From: Aaosphaeria pasadenensis | Lineage: Eukaryota; Ascomycota; Dothideomycetes; Pleosporales | NCBI GenBank assembly: GCA_022813625.1 | Contig: JAKLMB010000019.1 | Coordinates: forward strand, 62,001-126,000 | Direction of reading: 5' to 3' | Length of the DNA: 64,000 nt | Part shown: piece by piece, positions 12,482-22,940 of the stretch | How the letters are laid out: each line of letters starts with the position of its first letter | Numbering within the stretch: position 1 is the first letter of the stretch | Notes under the pieces: model-generated | Told to the model about the DNA's origin: nothing | Database searches by the model: none | What the model saw: only the letters and a program-made list of their open reading frames with translations | Position numbers and translations under genes: made by a program

Positions 12482-13494
12482 GGTTCAAGGTTGTTTGACC
12501 GTTCGGTTCGTTGGTGTTGATAGGGTTGATATAAAATGTTGTTCAGAACTCAGGATCGGTGTGATAGTTGTGGTATGGTTGTGGTTGTGTTGCGAAAAGA
12601 TAGACTTGTCGTCCGGTGAATGGATGGATGGATAGACGGCGACGAATGTGTGCTGCCCTGGGACCAACTGATTCCTCACGAGTCCCGAGTCGGAGGGTTC
12701 GAGGTGAGTTTGCTTGCTTCGCTCGAGTGAGTGGTGTATTACGCAGAGTGACCTGGGTTCTGATAGGGTTGTGTATTTGTTGGGTTGATTAATTGATTGC
12801 GTATGACGTCTCGCTTTGGTGGTGTATGTAAGTCGGTCGTCGTGTGGATTCGAGATGATTGTTCAGAAGCGAGGGCGATGATAAGGAAGTATGCAGTAAT
12901 GATTCAAGTCGGAACGATTATCGGTAAATGCAATGCGACGCGATGCGATGCGATGTGGGAGGCGAAATGTAATGTTGTTCGTATGTATGATGGTATGTTA
13001 ACGTACTATCGCGAAGTATGTCTGCATATATGTATGTACGTCTGGATGCAAATGTCGAAAAAGAGAACATCTAGTCCCAACAAAAGCATTTGCCGCGCCC
13101 TCAGACTATATGTAAGAATAGCTAGGCAGAGACAGACAGACAAGGCATCGAGGAGCCTAGAGCGGAGCGGGCATGACACAGCACAGAAAGAGAAGATTGT
13201 CACGAGCGTGACTCCATCAGGCTGGGATTGGGAGACGAGAGAGAGTCGAACGCCTGCCTGCACTGCACAGCCCGACCAACGATGGACACGGGGACGGGGC
13301 TAGTAGATCTGTTTGTCTTGTGGACTCATGAGTGTACGTACTCACACCACCGCAATGATGCTCGTGATGTGGTGGGAAGATTGACTATTGAGGAATATGA
13401 CTCTGTGTGCGTTCTCCTTGCTCTGCAATTGCTGTGTCAAATTGAAGTTACTGATGGGCAATTGCTCGAACTGCTTTGCCGTGTCACCATCTGT

Positions 13495-13536
13495 GTGAGT
13501 GTGAGTGTGAGTGTGAGTGTGAGTGTGAGTGTGAGT
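13495..13536. repeat. GTGAGT hexanucleotide microsatellite, 7 units
   Basis: Seven perfect tandem GTGAGT units. The unit happens to equal the consensus fungal 5' splice site, but no gene crosses it. Confidence 0.95.
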
Positions 13537-14382
13537 GTGTGGAGAGTGAGGGGAGGGGTAAGCAATGCGGAATGATGTCAAGGGTGGGTGCAAGGCTGTG
13601 GGTCAGGGTCTTGACTCTTGGGCATCTTCCGCTCGCTATCGTAGGTACCTGGCGTTAGTCTGCAAACCTTCTTTGAATGACTGCAACTGGTTTGGTGGGA
13701 ACTATTCTTTTGAGACCAGACTATTTTTCAGTACGATGAATATTATGGATATTATGGATATTTAGACGCTAGGTACCTGAGCGCAATCATGCTCAGAAAA
13801 CTATATATGTGGCGGCGCAATATCACGATGATTACAAGTATCCGGTGAGTCTTCCCCACACCTATGAGGTTCGAGATAACTTCGACTTGCCAATTTGTAT
13901 GTAAAGTATCGTCATTGACACATCTCGATGGCAGGCCATGGCTGAAATACATTCTTATCTTCACGTAGCACAAGAGACCAAGTCAAGACCTCGTTTCTAT
14001 TGCCTGTGATGTCAGAGCCCTCCTTTGGGGGCCAAACAGAGTGTACGATTGGCGACAGCTTGCAGCACAACAGCAAGGTAGCGAATCAAATAACAGCAAT
14101 CACGCCCCAGAGCCAATCATATCTCTCCAAGGTATGATGCATATTCAGAACTGCACAAGAATGCTGATCGCACTTTTCGAAAGGCCATAAGGCCATGATG
14201 CCCTCTTCTTGTGAGCGTCCGCGACATCGTAAGCTTGCTCCTCTGTCTTGACAACAGGCTTCTTCCTCTCGCGGGTAGTGTGATCGTTCGGAGCTTATCG
14301 AGGTCTTTGTTGGAAATTCGCCATATCTTGATCGATCCGAGTACCAAACCCATATATACTTCTTTCGTCTAAATAATCCGCA

Positions 14383-15085
14383 ATGGCGCCCATTTCTACA
14401 AGTGTCTCGGAGTACGTAAACCCAGATGCGATAGTGACCACCACTTGACTAACCATGCCATAGGATTTTCATCGAGACCATCCATCTCGTGGCCCGCGGC
14501 AAAGGCCCAGAGTTCACAACCGGCGAACCCTACAGAGGCGCGGGAGGCAATGTCGGCAAAGCCAAAAAGAAAGGTCCTCCCAAGAAAACAATCGGCATCG
14601 CTGTCGGTTGCGTCCTCGGAGGTCTATTGCTCCTCTACTTTGCAACGAAGCTTTATTGTAGCTGGCAGAGAAAGATAAAGGGAAGGCCCGCTGCGTCGGA
14701 GACACGTCTGAGAGGATTTTTCGGTGCTTTGTTCAGGAGGAAGCAGAATAAGAAGAACAGGGAAGCGGATGAGGAGATTGGGGTGGCTAAGACGACGGAC
14801 GAGCAGCATAGAAACGTCCCTGTTGCGCAGGAGAAATACGCGCAGCACGATGAAGATGCAAATTCGGAGTCTACACTTCAGACTGCTCACCAGACTGAAA
14901 AGATGCGAAGCAACAGTGAGACTACTTTACAAGGGCAAAGAGAATCTCTAGAGAAAGCGCATGACAAGACGACTCAGAACGTGGACCGGAATGATACACG
15001 GGATTCGAAAGATACTGCCCCTGACAATGAACCGTATTCAATGGTCAGAGAGGCCGAGAGAGCAATGGAGCAAGGGAAGTGTTGA
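14383..15085 (+). CDS. single-pass membrane protein, 216 aa, unknown function
   Basis: A 29-nt first exon (14383-14411) encodes MAPISTSVSE, split within the Glu codon. A 52-nt intron follows (GTACGT...TAG, with a TTGACTAAC branch), and then exon 14464-15085. Splicing gives MAPISTSVSEIFIETIHLVARGKGPE. After a basic KKKGPPKK patch comes one strong membrane segment (about residues 51-73, IGIAVGCVLGGLLLLYFATK), then a basic juxtamembrane region and a long, very polar Glu/Lys/Thr/Asn-rich tail likely to be disordered. There is no cleavable signal peptide. The positive residues lie on both sides of the membrane segment, so orientation is uncertain. I do not recognise the family. Confidence 0.75.
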
Positions 15086-15845
15086 TAATGGTTTTGTGCT
15101 CATCATCTTGATGCTGTGCGATTTTATTGCGATTTTATTGCGATTGAAGGGTGTCTGTGTGTCTCTGTTTTTTGTTTGTTTGTTTGTTCAGGGTTATTTG
15201 ATGCTGGGGCTTATTGTATAATACCAAAACTGGAGGATACGATCACGAATACGAATTACGAATCATGTCATGATCAACAGCCGTTTGAAAGGATTGAGTG
15301 AATGAATTGAAGATGGCCAAATTGTGGCGCAGTCACTGTGGCGCTCAGCCTTGTCCCTCACAGCCTTGCTGGAACGATCATTTACGAGATTTGTCGAATG
15401 CATCATCAAGAACAAGAACGCGTACAGATGACATCCACTATTCGCCTCTGAAAGAGTAAATATTGCCGAATAACCGATCTAGTGACTATTCGGCGTTTAC
15501 CAAGAGAACGGAAAATAGTTAGTCATTAGAGGTGGTGCCTGGGCTACTCGTAGGCTCCCAGCTAGTACGTCAATTATCACCACATTGTGACAAGACCACC
15601 CCCGCGTTGAGGTCCCGCGTCCAGGGCTGTGTTTTCCAGCTTCTCGTTACTCATTACTGCGCCTCAGCTTCCCCTCCATCGCCTAATCACGGCTCTTGTC
15701 CTCTTGAACAAAGTATTTCTTCCTTTCTTCATCTACTTTTCTCTGTTACTCTTCTCTACTTTATCTTCTTCGCATCAATCCCACCGGTTCCAACCACTCC
15801 TTACTACTAAGCTTCTTGCTTCCCCCCACATCACAGCTCTAGAGC
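15086..15845. other. intergenic region and annexin promoter
   Basis: Carries the 3' UTR of the membrane-protein gene and the promoter of the annexin gene. The last 200 bases are C/T-rich. No further gene or RNA seen. Confidence 0.6.
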
Positions 15846-17288
15846 ATGTCATATTACGGACAACAACAAGGCGGCTATCCTGGCCGTAAGTTCTACCCGA
15901 TGTCTCATACTGATGGAACACGTAGATCAGAAAGTATAGCTAACATTCCCATAGAAAGCCAACCTCCTCCTGTTCCCCCGCACCCCAATCAACAATATCA
16001 ACAACAAGGTTACGGCGCACCACCTCCGCAACAAGGTTGGGGACAACCTCCTCCTCATCAGCCCTATGGCCAGCAAGGTTACGGCGCACCTCCTCCCGCT
16101 CAAGGTCAATGGGGACAACCTCCACCACCACAAAATCAGCAGTGGGGACCACCGCAACCATACGGGCAGCAGCAGGGTTATGGACAACCACCGCCACCTC
16201 AGGGCCAGTGGGGTCAGCCGCCTCCACCGCAGAATCAGCAATGGGGTGCCCCTCCTCCAGGCCAGTTCAACGCCCCTCCTCCGGGTCAATATGGCGCTCC
16301 GCCGCCAAGTGGCCCCCCAACACAGCCGTCATTGGGGTATGACTTGACCATGCTTCACAACACTCGCCTCCCTATGAACGCGGAAGCCGAAGGTCTTCGA
16401 AAGGCCATGAAGGGCATGGGCACGGACGAGAAGGCACTGATCAGGATATTGGCAAAGCTTGACCCTGTGCAGGCGAACAGTGTCCGTGAGGATTTCCACA
16501 GGATGTTCCAAAGGGACCTGACGGCCGATATCAAGAGTGAGACGTCTGGGTATTTCGAGAAGGGCCTGGTCGCAATTGTACGCGGACCACTGTTCAACGA
16601 TGTACACGCACTCCGCGACGCGATGAAGGGCATCGGCACCAAGGAGAACGTCCTCAACGATGTCCTCGTGGGCAGAAGTAATGCCGACATGAACGCCATC
16701 AAAACCCAGTACCAGAACACCTTCTCTCGAAGCTTGGAGAGCGACCTCCGTAGCGACCTTTCTGCTGCCACCGAGCAGATGTTTGTCATGATCATCTCGG
16801 CCCGCAGGAATGAAGACTCTGTTCCCGTCATACCCCAGCAAATTCAGCAGGACGTCACCGACCTACAAGCTTCCTTCGGCAACATGGTGACCAAGAACCC
16901 CGTTCAAGCTTGCCAGATCCTCACAAGCAGGAACGACGCTCAGCTCCGGGCCATCGCACACGAGTACCAATCCAAATTTTCGAAGCCGTTGGTCGATGCA
17001 TTGAAGTCTACCTTCTCGGGCCACATGGAAGATGCACTTATCCTCCTCGTTGCACGCGCATACAGCCGTGCTGCAAGCGACGCGAAACAGCTCGAAGATG
17101 CCATGGCCGGAATGGGAACAAAGGACGAACTTCTTGTCCAACGTATCATTCGTGCGCACTGGAACCGCGACCACATCAGACAGGTCGGCATCGAGTATCA
17201 GAAGTTGTACAAGAGGGATCTCATCAGCAGGTTGAAGGGAGAGATCCGGGGAGACTACCTCCGCTTGATGACGGCTTGCGTGGAGTAA
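15846..17288 (+). CDS. annexin with Pro/Gln-rich N-terminal tail, about 457 aa
   Basis: Exon 1 15846-15885, probable intron 15886-15954 (GTAAGT, GCTAAC branch, TAG), exon 2 15955-17288. The intron is 69 nt with no in-frame stop, so an unspliced 480-aa form would also be open. The first 130 residues repeat units such as GYGAPPP and GQWGQPPPP, like the tails of annexin A7/A11. Four annexin repeats follow. Repeat 1 has the type-2 calcium loop GMGTDE, repeat 2 GIGTKE, repeat 4 GMGTKDE. Repeat 3 has NMVTKN instead, so it probably does not bind calcium. Annexins bind acidic phospholipid membranes in a Ca2+-dependent way. The protein ends RLMTACVE, a complete annexin core. Confidence 0.95.
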   Translation: MSYYGQQQGGYPGRKFYPMSHTDGTRRSESIANIPIESQPPPVPPHPNQQYQQQGYGAPPPQQGWGQPPPHQPYGQQGYGAPPPAQGQWGQPPPPQNQQWGPPQPYGQQQGYGQPPPPQGQWGQPPPPQNQQWGAPPPGQFNAPPPGQYGAPPPSGPPTQPSLGYDLTMLHNTRLPMNAEAEGLRKAMKGMGTDEKALIRILAKLDPVQANSVREDFHRMFQRDLTADIKSETSGYFEKGLVAIVRGPLFNDVHALRDAMKGIGTKENVLNDVLVGRSNADMNAIKTQYQNTFSRSLESDLRSDLSAATEQMFVMIISARRNEDSVPVIPQQIQQDVTDLQASFGNMVTKNPVQACQILTSRNDAQLRAIAHEYQSKFSKPLVDALKSTFSGHMEDALILLVARAYSRAASDAKQLEDAMAGMGTKDELLVQRIIRAHWNRDHIRQVGIEYQKLYKRDLISRLKGEIRGDYLRLMTACVE

Positions 17289-18498
17289 GCTCGAAGGCCT
17301 AACCCGTATCTCCTACATGTCTAATGTGGTTCTTCTTTTCCTTTGTTTTTTTTCTTGTTCACGGCATGGGTTCTTGATACCCCAAAGATAGGTAGATTGT
17401 ACGATTTGTATTGCAAAGCTGGAGGCCGATTTTTTCGGCGTTCTGCATCTTTGCGATGACATTGGTGGGCGGTATTCTTCAATTAGCAACAAAATCAACA
17501 ACATCTCTTTTAACCAGTCATTCCTCAATGTGTGAATCAACCTTCTGAATTGCATGTCATTTTGTTACACGACATTTGGGACAATGGACACAAGCTCCAA
17601 TCATGGTTTTAAGACCTTCGATGTGGACCCCCTCAAGGAGCCAAGAGTAAGCTTGGCCCAAGAGGCCTAGGGCTTATTTTCAACTACTTTGCATACTTCT
17701 GTGAATGAGGTAGAGATAGTAATCTGTTTCTCGCACGTAATCGTCGATTACAAGAGCGGCTGTCATTATCCCATGCTCGCCATTTGGTGTATGCCATAGG
17801 CAAAGTGTATAATGTCAAGTACGCTAAGGAATGACTGCGCTGGTCCCAATTGCACGTCCAGCTCATAACTTACAGTATCGCGCATCGTGAATGCACATCT
17901 TGCGACAGCGCTGTCATCTTGACCCGAGTATGTGTAACCCAGAACCGAGTATCCATCGCAAGTGCAGGAATGTCACGAGACGTCTATATTGTCAAGGTTC
18001 CCGAGTCACGAAACTATCAGGATAGAACGGCACGCTACCAGTCGATCATTCCAGTCACCCCAGTCACTCTCACAAATGTACATTTGCTTCTGAACGCAAC
18101 ACCCTATGCCAATGGCCTCAAGAAAACACAAAATAGACGTCATTCTTTGACATGGACCTACAGTGAAAGGGTCCCATCATTAGGTTCTATTCAAATTTTG
18201 CGTTGTCCACTTTTAATGGCCCCGTCTGACACCATGGATGGACAGCCTTGTAAACACTAGCTTCACTGGGTGCCTTAACGTACGGGAAGGAGTTATGGGG
18301 CACCGCCGAATACGAGCAGGTGAATCTGCTTAAGTCAGTCCAATTGTCTAATTTAAACATAGGGCGATTCCCTAACTTTCTTTGTCCCTGGGGGTTGTTT
18401 CTACCCTTTTCCATCTGAACTCCTCTTCACCTTCAAAATGACGTAGCCGAGGCTGTCTTTGTCGTCCCGTCTCCACGTGTAAAAGTCGCCCAGTCGCA
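17289..18498. other. intergenic region, same-strand neighbours
   Basis: Holds the annexin 3' UTR and the promoter of the PGAP4-like gene. A few short frames exist but none looks like a protein. No repeat or RNA gene noticed. Confidence 0.55.
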
Positions 18499-19758
18499 AT
18501 GAATTCTCGCCTTATAGCAATTGTTGTATGCTTGTTTACTGTCATTGGGTTTTATAAGATACTTCTGGCTTCCTCTCGCGATCCTACGAGTGTCTTTTTC
18601 AACCCCCGAGTCGGATATGCGCCGCGATACTCTGCCGTCCGAAAAGCTGAAGCTGGGGACTTCATATCTGATGCACCAAAATATGCAGACCTAATCCAAG
18701 CAAAAGTAGGAGAAGCGGAAAGGAAACTATGTGTCGGCATCCCTTCGATCGCACGGAAAGATGTACAATATCTTCAAACGGCTGTCGGTTCACTAGTCGA
18801 AGGACTCACACCCCAAGAGCGAGCGGAGATCTTTCTCATCGTCTTCATACCTCATTCGGATCCAATTGTTCACCCTTCATACGCCGAGCAATGGCTTCCC
18901 GATCTTACGGACGAAGTGCTAGTCTACAATGTCACGAACGAGCAAGCAGATCATATTAAACAACTGGAATCAGAAGGCGGAGAGTACCGAGAAAAGGGAC
19001 TGTACGATTATACATACCTCCTCCAAGAGTGCATTTCAAAACGCACACCATACATCGCCATGCTAGAGGACGACACAGTTGCCATGGATGGCTGGTACCA
19101 TAGAACCATGGCCGCAATCGACGAAGCCGAAGCCCTATCCGCCGAGCATCGAGCCCTCGCAGACTTCCTCTACCTCCGTCTCTTCTACACCGAAGAATTC
19201 CTAGGCTACAACTCCGAAGACTGGGCAACATACCTCTTCTATTCAACTTTAGCCTTTGGCCTTCCCCTCGCTATCCTCCTCTACCTCCGCCACTCATCCG
19301 CGCCCGCAAAGCGCATCCTCACAAACCGCATGCTGGCCACCATCTCCGCCACCACCATAGCCTGCATAGCGCTCTTCTTCCTCCTCGGCCGCTGCACCAT
19401 GCTGCCGCTCCCCGCGGGCGTCAACGAAATGCCCGCATACGGATGCTGCTCGCAGGGCCTCGTGTTCCCGCGCAACAAGGCGATGACGCTCGCCAAGTAC
19501 CTCACGAAGCGCCGCCTCGGCTTCGTGGACGTCATCATCGAGGAGTACGCGAACCAGAACGACGAGCTGCGGTGGGCGATCACGCCGAGCGTGCTGCAGC
19601 ATGTCGGGAGGAAGAGCAGCAAGTTGGACGACTACGGGCCCGCGAGTAAGTGGGGGATGAGCGTCGCGGAGAAGATTTGGAGTTTTGGGTTTGAGAGGTT
19701 TGATAGGGGGGCGCTGAGGGAGGAGCATTTAAGGGTGGCGGCGTTGAGGGGGACATAG
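18499..19758 (+). CDS. PGAP4-like membrane glycosyltransferase, 419 aa
   Basis: Single exon. The N-terminus is a membrane anchor (residues 5-24). The lumenal part has CVGIPSIARKDVQYL at about 78-92 and the acidic EDD motif at 190-192 (YIAMLEDDTVAMDGW), typical of MGAT4/PGAP4-type GT-A folds. Two further membrane segments (about 246-263 and 281-297) form a hairpin in the middle of the catalytic domain, after which the fold resumes with GCCSQGLVFPRN and TPSVLQHVGRKSS. That split GT-A domain with a tandem-membrane insertion is the hallmark of human PGAP4 (TMEM246), which adds GalNAc to GPI-anchor glycans in the Golgi. Fungal relatives exist, but their sugar donor and acceptor are, to my knowledge, not established, so only the fold is claimed. 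Confidence 0.85.
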   Translation: MNSRLIAIVVCLFTVIGFYKILLASSRDPTSVFFNPRVGYAPRYSAVRKAEAGDFISDAPKYADLIQAKVGEAERKLCVGIPSIARKDVQYLQTAVGSLVEGLTPQERAEIFLIVFIPHSDPIVHPSYAEQWLPDLTDEVLVYNVTNEQADHIKQLESEGGEYREKGLYDYTYLLQECISKRTPYIAMLEDDTVAMDGWYHRTMAAIDEAEALSAEHRALADFLYLRLFYTEEFLGYNSEDWATYLFYSTLAFGLPLAILLYLRHSSAPAKRILTNRMLATISATTIACIALFFLLGRCTMLPLPAGVNEMPAYGCCSQGLVFPRNKAMTLAKYLTKRRLGFVDVIIEEYANQNDELRWAITPSVLQHVGRKSSKLDDYGPASKWGMSVAEKIWSFGFERFDRGALREEHLRVAALRGT

Positions 19759-21033
19759 CACTTGCTTGTTCAGTAGAATGATTCGATTGAAAAGAATGAA
19801 TAGATTTCAAAGAAATATGGTCGAATACGAATTGACAGTGTCAAATAAGGTGTGCATAGCGCAGTGCTTGTGAAGTCATATCAATCAGTTCCCAGTAGAA
19901 CGACCATCAACTAGGGACATACCCAACATCAGGAAACATACACAAACGTAAGTTGGACGCAGGATGTCTACCCATCTCCGCATCTTTCGGCCATAAAGCA
20001 TCCTCCAAACCATTACCCCATTCGGCATCCCGAGGTTCGACTACATGTCATACGATCGGGTTCTCGAGAGATGCAGCTACCTAAGCATCCATGTATGCAC
20101 ACGCATACAATACTAACGTGCATATAACCATCAATTCCAAGTTCCTCTCAAATATATGGGCACTTTCATAGTAGCCTTTTCTCATGATGTGCCAGCCGTA
20201 CTCACGCGTCGTTGATGTTCACACATAAATTCGTTGTGGATGTCGAGGTAGTATTCAAGCTCCCACCGTCCGCCACGGCGGTTCTTGTCAACGCCTCACA
20301 AATAACTTCTCAATGTGTTGAAGAATTGCCGCAAAGCTTGACGTATATCCAAGCCCTCACTCCCCACGGCAGAAACTCGGAATCAAGCAGCCAAGGGGTG
20401 GGAAGCGCAGATTGACCACCCAGTATGAGCAGCCCAATTGGCGGATCTAAGCATTCCCCACGACCATGTCTAAACATCATTTAGGAAACATGCCTAACTC
20501 CTACCTATCGTACCAAACCAAGTAAAAAAGCTCCTCCTTTCGTATTGTAGTTTCGATGTTACCCACACCCACCCCCGCAATCCCGCCAAGCAGCCCGCAA
20601 AACGGACATCTTGGCCCACGTCCTCGTTCGGAAACGGGGTTAAGATCCGCGCGGAATAGTTGCGCTGTTGGGCCTTTCCCCTCCAATCGTTGTATGCGTT
20701 GTAGGGTTTGTTGTGGATTTTCCTTGTCGTGGAAGCGTGGAGGAGTTTACCTACTTGCGCTACTACTATCTAGCCAGGATAAGAAATCCCCCGGAAAGAT
20801 GATCGTCCGTGGGGTAAGAGAGGAGGAGAAAGAGTGCCGAAGTAGGCTGCATGCAAGATGTATCTGGGGGGACCCACGCACGCTTTGGTGAGTGGGCATG
20901 GTTAAGGGGAGGGTAGATCGATAACTACATAAAGTAATGGTAAATCCCCGACTGGCCTGTACGTGCTTTCTTCTGCCTACTATTGTATTGGTATCTGATA
21001 CACTTAGGAGGTAAAAACCGAAAGAAGGCCAGT
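19759..21033. other. intergenic region upstream of permease gene
   Basis: About 1.3 kb between same-strand genes: 3' UTR on the left and permease promoter on the right. No protein-like frame, RNA gene or repeat of note. Confidence 0.55.
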
Positions 21034-22940
21034 ATGTCAAGACTCGACAACAAAACGTCGCTAGACGACGAGAAGAGAGAGGTGCTCGACGACGTGGCGC
21101 TCGAGAAAGCAGCAGAGAGCTATCCCGACCATCTGCAAAAGTACCTCCGGGCGGGATTGTCGAGGGATGATGCAGAGTTCATGCATGGCATCTCGAAGAA
21201 GGAACAGGATAAGATCTTCCACAAGGTGGATTGGAGACTGTGTCCCATGCTGGCTGTGCTTTATCTGATTTCTCATCTTGATAGGTATGGTCTCCCATTT
21301 CTTCTTATTGAATGGTCACTGTTTGCTGCAATAAGGAAGTGGAGGACTGACGTATGCGTAGGGCGAACATTGGAAACGCGAAGATAGAGGGTCTAGAAGA
21401 GACGCTTAACATGAGCGGGAATGACTATAATATCGCTCTCATGGTGTTCTTCGTGCCATACGTGCTTTGCGAGGTGCCGTCGAACATGATCCTTGCCAAG
21501 TTCAAACGGCCGTCGTTCTACATGGGAATATTGATCCTATGTTGGGGGACAGGTACGTTCTAACATCCCGAATCCGCTGGGTTTGGTTTGAGTTCTGTGA
21601 TGCTGATGTTGTGGGATAGTTATGACACTCATGGGCGTTGTGCAAAACTTCGGTGGACTCTGTGCGACAAGGTTTTTCCTGGGCCTCTTTGAGGCGGGGT
21701 TCTTCCCCGGCGCCATCTATCTTGTAGGGCAGTGGTATCCTCCGGATCGTACGCAGTTTCGAATGGCGCTTTTCTATTGCGCTTCTGCGGCGTCTGGTGC
21801 GTTCTCTGGGCTACTTGCAGCTGCTATTGCAAAGGTACGTTGGTTGAGCATGCTGGGTAAATTAGATGATTTGCTAATAATGGAAGATAGATGGGCGGAA
21901 CTGCTGGCTACGAGAGCTGGAGATGGATCTTTATCATCGAGGGCATTGCCACCGTCGCAATGGGCGCGGCAGTGTTCTTCCTCCTGCCGGACAGCCCTGA
22001 CTACGCAGCCGGGCGCTGGCTCACTCACGATGATGCGCGGTTCCTCAACCTATCCCATATCGTGACGCGCGGCGTGCAGAAAAAGACAGTCAATGCCGAG
22101 GGCAAGAAGACCAAGTTTCAGTGGAACATTCTCTGGTCGGTTCTTAAGGATTGGCAGATCTACCTTCAGGCTATGGTCTTTGCCTCGAATGCGGTCCCCA
22201 ACTATGGCTTGAAGTTTACGATGCCACAGGTGCGGATGGTTCCTGCATTGATATCATATTTGAAGTACATGATTGACTGACCTGGCCGGTATAGATTCTC
22301 AAAAACATGGGCTACACATCCACCAACGCCCAACTCCTCACCGCGCCGCCATACGCCTGTGGTGCCATCTCCGCACTCGTATCGTCGCTGCTGGCAGATC
22401 GATTTACATGGAGAATGCCCTTTATCGTCAGCGCGCAAGGCTTGCTGATCGTCGCATATGCCATCCTCTTCGCGAAGGCAGAACACATAGAGGACAACGT
22501 CGGCCTGTGCTATTTCGCCGTGCATGTGGCGTGCGTGGGCATCTACCCCATCCTCCCGGGATGCAATGCCTGGACCATCAACAATCTCGCCGGCCCTGCA
22601 AAGCGCGCCATGGGAAGTAAGTTGTACCCGACAATCGTGCGTGAATACGTCATACTGATAAGGTCCAGTCGCGATGATGATTTGTATTGGAAACCTGGGG
22701 GGTATAGTGGGCTCGTTCATCTATCAGGAGAAGGAAGCGCCAAAGTACCCGACTGGGTTTGGGTCGTCGCTTTCTTTTGCTGCGGCGGGCATGGTGTGCG
22801 CACTCACGCTGGAGTTCCTCTTCTGGAGGATCAATAACAGGAATGCGGAGAAGACGGAGGAGGAGTGGAGGGCGATTTACTCCGAGGAGCAGCTTGAGAA
22901 GATGGGAGATCGCAGCCCGTTGTTCAAGTATTCGTTATGA
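21034..22940 (+). CDS. MFS permease, Dal5/anion:cation symporter family, 529 aa
   Basis: Six exons: 21034-21284, 21362-21552, 21620-21834, 21891-22229, 22295-22616 and 22669-22940, all joined by GT...AG introns of 52-77 nt that keep frame. The protein has a cytosolic acidic N-terminus, then SHLDRANIGNAKIEGLEETL at the end of helix 1, the classic start of the allantoate permease (Dal5)/Tna1/Vht1 group. It continues with NMILAKFKRPS, ATRFFLGLFEAGFFPGAIYL and YESWRWIFIIEGI, about 12 membrane helices in all. Family members import small organic anions such as allantoate, ureidosuccinate, nicotinate or biotin by proton symport. The substrate here cannot be read from sequence. It stands alone, with no obvious partner gene beside it. 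Confidence 0.93.

Larger units (their letters stand above)
12409..14382. other. 2-kb intergenic region between divergent genes
   Basis: Holds the promoter of the Gln-rich gene (left, GT/CA-repeat-rich) and of the membrane-protein gene (right). A TATATA at 14353-14358 lies 25-30 nt before the right-hand ATG. Two microsatellites are listed separately. Short frames here resemble no family. Confidence 0.6.

Noticed and set aside
14117..14353. 78-codon minus-strand frame divergent from the membrane-protein gene
   Set aside because: Starts 30 bp from the other gene's ATG, inside its TATA region, and has no protein-like character.
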